From an uncultured Dorea sp. (GTDB taxonomy: Bacteria > Bacillota > Clostridia > Lachnospirales > Lachnospiraceae), in the NCBI GenBank assembly GCA_910578495.1, contig CAJTRE010000034.1, positions 1 through 25,648 on the forward strand: DNA of 25,648 bases, read 5' to 3'. This document shows positions 23,831 to 25,648 of the stretch, in pieces. Made by a program: the position numbers and the translations under genes. Within the stretch, counting starts at the first letter, position 1; every line of letters starts with the position of its first letter. Below the pieces are notes generated by a model. The model made no database searches. It was given only the letters and a program-made list of their open reading frames with translations, and was not told where the DNA came from.

Positions 23831-25231
23831 TTAATGCTGCAAATCCGCCAGAGCTGCTTTCATCATAATCGCACATTCTACACGCTTTCTCTGCATTTCA
23901 CAGCCGATCTCATACGTATCATGAATCGTTCCATGAAAATTATAGGCGTTTGCCATACATCCACCGCTGCAGTAGAATTTTGCGAAACAATTTTTACATT
24001 TCTCTTTCGAATAAACGTTACATCCTCTGAAGTCATCTGCAATCTCCGGTTTTATAATACCTTCGTCCACATTTCCCATCAGAAACTCTTCCTGACCTAC
24101 AAACTGATGACATGGATAGAAATCTCCCCATGGCGTCACAGCCAGATACTCTGTTCCAGAGCCACAGCCCGACAAACGTTTTGCCACGCATGGACCGCCC
24201 TCTAAGTCTATCATAAAATGAAAGAAATTAAAACCTTTTCCTTCCCTTTCACGCTCGATCATAATCTTTGCAAGCTTATCGTATTCTTCCATGATTACTG
24301 GAAGATCAGATTCCCGAATTGCATAAGGATCTGTCTCCGGCCCTACCACCGGCTCAATAGACATCTGCTTAAATCCAAGATCCGCAAAATGAAGCACATC
24401 CTCAGAAAAATCCAGATTATCCCTTGTAAATGTACCGCGCACATAATATCTTTCCTGATTTCTGCTGTCGGCAAGCTTCTGGAACTTCGGAACTATAAGA
24501 TCATAGCTTCCTGTTCCATTTCTAAACGGTCTCATATGGTCATTAACTTCTTTTCTTCCGTCCAGACTTAATACAACGTTATCCATCTCTTTATTCACAA
24601 AATCCTGAATTTCGTCATTCAAAAGTACGCCGTTCGTTGTTACAGTAAATCGGAAATGCTTGTCAAAGCTCTTCTCCTGCTCTCTTCCATAAGCCACAAG
24701 ATCCTTTACTACCTGCCAGTTCATCAGCGGTTCTCCGCCAAAAAAATCCACTTCCAGATTACGGCGGCTTCCGGAATTTGCAATCAGAAAATCTAACGCT
24801 TTCTTTCCAACTTCAAAACTCATAAGCGCCCGTCTGCCATGATACTCTCCTTCTTCTGCAAAACAGTATTTGCAGGCAAGATTACAGTCATGGGCAATAT
24901 GTAAGCAAAGCGCCTTTACCACTGTTTTTCTCTTTTTTACGGCGTCGATCAGACACTCATATTCATCCTTTACAAAGAGCTGTCCGTTCTCCGTAAGCTC
25001 CATCACATCCTCAAGCGCATCTTTTAAATCCGTTTCTCCATAGGTGTCTCCAAGAGCCTGTCTTAAATCTGCGTATGTCTTTTCTTCTTTTAACGTCTGT
25101 ACTGTATGTTCCTCATTCTGTCTGCTCAGAGAGGCGATTACATCATAACATAGATCATCTACCACATGGACAGAACCACTATTTACATCCAGAACAATAT
25201 TATATCCATTACTTTTATACTGGTGAATCAA
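23831..25231 (-). CDS. scfB: SCIFF peptide maturase (radical SAM/SPASM, thioether-forming)
   Basis: 466-aa radical SAM enzyme that installs thioether cross-links in the ScfA peptide. The radical SAM cluster motif CNLACKYC (C116, C120, C123) follows KALCLHIAHD, then FFGGEPLMNW and TTNGVLL. The SPASM auxiliary-cluster region is Cys-rich, with CGSG...FYPCHQF and CKNCFAKFYCSGGCMANAYN...CEMQRKRVEC. The N-terminal part (IHQYKSNGYNIVLDVNSGSVHVVDD) is the peptide-recognition-like domain characteristic of SCIFF maturases. The start is set at TTG (25231) because AAAGGGG lies 7-8 nt upstream and this gives the family's usual M(I/V)HQYK beginning; an ATG 30 nt earlier has no ribosome site. It is separated from scfA by a hairpin. 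Confidence 0.95.
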   Translation of the reverse strand: MIHQYKSNGYNIVLDVNSGSVHVVDDLCYDVIASLSRQNEEHTVQTLKEEKTYADLRQALGDTYGETDLKDALEDVMELTENGQLFVKDEYECLIDAVKKRKTVVKALCLHIAHDCNLACKYCFAEEGEYHGRRALMSFEVGKKALDFLIANSGSRRNLEVDFFGGEPLMNWQVVKDLVAYGREQEKSFDKHFRFTVTTNGVLLNDEIQDFVNKEMDNVVLSLDGRKEVNDHMRPFRNGTGSYDLIVPKFQKLADSRNQERYYVRGTFTRDNLDFSEDVLHFADLGFKQMSIEPVVGPETDPYAIRESDLPVIMEEYDKLAKIMIEREREGKGFNFFHFMIDLEGGPCVAKRLSGCGSGTEYLAVTPWGDFYPCHQFVGQEEFLMGNVDEGIIKPEIADDFRGCNVYSKEKCKNCFAKFYCSGGCMANAYNFHGTIHDTYEIGCEMQRKRVECAIMMKAALADLQH

Positions 25232-25285
25232 AACTATACCCCTTTCGGTCAGATTGTGCATTGAAAAGAAAACCCTTAACGCACA

Positions 25286-25316
25286 AGAAACAGCGGACTT
25301 AAAGACCGCTGTCTCT
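25286..25316 (-). terminator. Hairpin between scfA and scfB (probable partial terminator)
   Basis: An 11-bp stem (AGAGACAGCGG / CCGCTGTTTCT on the minus strand, one G-U pair) with a 9-nt loop lies about 28 nt after the scfA stop. The T-run after it is short (TTGTGCGTT). This would let most transcripts end after the abundant precursor peptide while some continue into scfB-secDF. Confidence 0.65.
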
Positions 25317-25343
25317 ATCTGTTCTCTTATGAATAATGTGAAA

Positions 25344-25487
25344 TTATTTCTTCTGTTCGCAAGTCTGATTTCCTACTGTGCAGGAAGTCTTACATGCTGA
25401 CTGACAGGATGTCTGGCACTCTCCGCATCCGCCTTTTCTTACAGTGTTGTTTAGTGTCTGTGTATTTAATGTTTTTACATGTTTCAT
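25344..25487 (-). CDS. scfA: SCIFF ribosomal peptide precursor (six Cys in forty-five)
   Basis: 47-aa precursor of the SCIFF modified peptide. The sequence begins MKHVKTLNTQTLNNTVRKGG and continues with six cysteines in the last 27 residues (at 21, 24, 28, 32, 36 and 43), each region rich in Thr/Ser/Gln. The MKHVKTL start, the GGCGEC segment and the Cys spacing match the family near-universal in Clostridia. Thr residues are the acceptor sites for Cys-thioether bridges made by ScfB. AAGGAGG lies upstream of the ATG, and a strong promoter precedes it. No protease or dedicated exporter is in the window apart from the general SecDF; the peptide's biological role is unknown. Confidence 0.96.
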   Translation of the reverse strand: MKHVKTLNTQTLNNTVRKGGCGECQTSCQSACKTSCTVGNQTCEQKK

Positions 25488-25522
25488 GTGAACATCCTCC
25501 TTACCTTTGCTTAACTTATGCT

Positions 25523-25551
25523 ATTATATCACTTTGGAAGAAATTCTGCAA
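25523..25551 (-). promoter_or_regulatory. scfA promoter
   Basis: Minus-strand TTGCAG (25551-25546) and a perfect TATAAT (25528-25523) with a 17-nt spacer. The -10 box ends 35 nt before the scfA start codon. It probably drives scfA strongly, with scfB-secDF-recJ expressed by readthrough. Confidence 0.85.
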
Positions 25552-25584
25552 TGATTTTCTCAGGCGTCCCCAACAATTACGTAA

Positions 25585-25648
25585 CAGTTCAGCCATAGTC
25601 GGTAAAATACACTCATTCATGCAAGCATGATTCGTTTATTTTACCGAC
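25585..25648 (+). repeat. Related palindromic repeat, cut by the window end
   Basis: CAGTTCAGCCAT (25585-25596) matches the terminal repeat of the 167-bp element at 10 of 12 positions and shares the flanking GTAA seen at copy 2. It is followed by a large dyad: GTCGGTAAAATA (25598-25609) against TATTTTACCGAC (25637-25648), a perfect 12-bp stem, with an inner TCATGC-AA-GCATGA. The interior sequence is not the same as copies 1 and 2, so it would be a second subtype of the family. The element probably continues past the window. Confidence 0.6.

Noticed and set aside
25232..25261. ATG start for scfB 30 nt upstream of the TTG
   Set aside because: No ribosome binding site precedes it, while AAAGGGG sits correctly before the TTG, and the family normally begins with HQYK near residue 3.

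Overview
This window looks like a chromosomal segment of an anaerobic gut-type Clostridium relative, most probably family Lachnospiraceae. The evidence is a SCIFF peptide with its maturase (a clostridial hallmark), HemZ, a THF riboswitch ahead of folT, clostridial-type HisRS and IlvB variants, moderate-to-low GC, and strong AGGAGG ribosome binding sites. The genus is not resolved. Every gene I can support is on the minus strand, so transcription runs from high to low coordinates. There is no prophage, CRISPR array or insertion sequence with a transposase; the only mobile-looking DNA is a small family of structured intergenic repeats.

Right block (25.5 kb down to about 9.7 kb). A sigma-A-type promoter drives scfA (47-aa SCIFF precursor, too short for ordinary ORF calling). 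After an intergenic hairpin come scfB (radical SAM thioether maturase, probable TTG start), fused secDF and recJ. A truncated repeat element follows. relA has its own promoter and heads a tight run: relA, an MBL-fold hydrolase, hemZ, hisS (overlapping hemZ), aspS and a DUF5107/TPR protein. This resembles the conserved Firmicutes secDF-recJ-apt-relA-dtd-hisS-aspS neighbourhood, but apt and dtd are absent from their usual places. A full 167-bp copy of the repeat lies 3 nt after the DUF5107 stop codon.

Middle (9.7 to 6.2 kb). tRNA-Gly(GCC) has a textbook promoter and terminator. It is followed by hom (homoserine dehydrogenase), then a promoter, a THF riboswitch with a plausible Shine-Dalgarno-sequestering platform, folT (folate ECF transporter S-component), a MarR regulator and a DUF3793 protein.

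Left block (6.1 kb to 1). thyA, folA, a GT4-type glycosyltransferase, ilvB and ilvN follow with short gaps, the glycosyltransferase stop overlapping the ilvB start. ilvE has its own promoter with a CodY-like box. The first bases hold the probable start of another gene. Folate uptake (folT), reduction (folA) and use (thyA) therefore sit within 3.2 kb, next to branched-chain amino acid synthesis (ilvB, ilvN, ilvE).

Most promising observations: the structured repeat family with CTATTCAGCCAT ends; the mutually exclusive pairing downstream of the THF aptamer; the inverted repeat around the folT -35 box; the four-cysteine insertion in IlvB; the Ala in the SecF half of SecDF where Asp is usual; and the scfA/scfB hairpin with TTG start. 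All assignments come from reading motifs by eye, with no database search.
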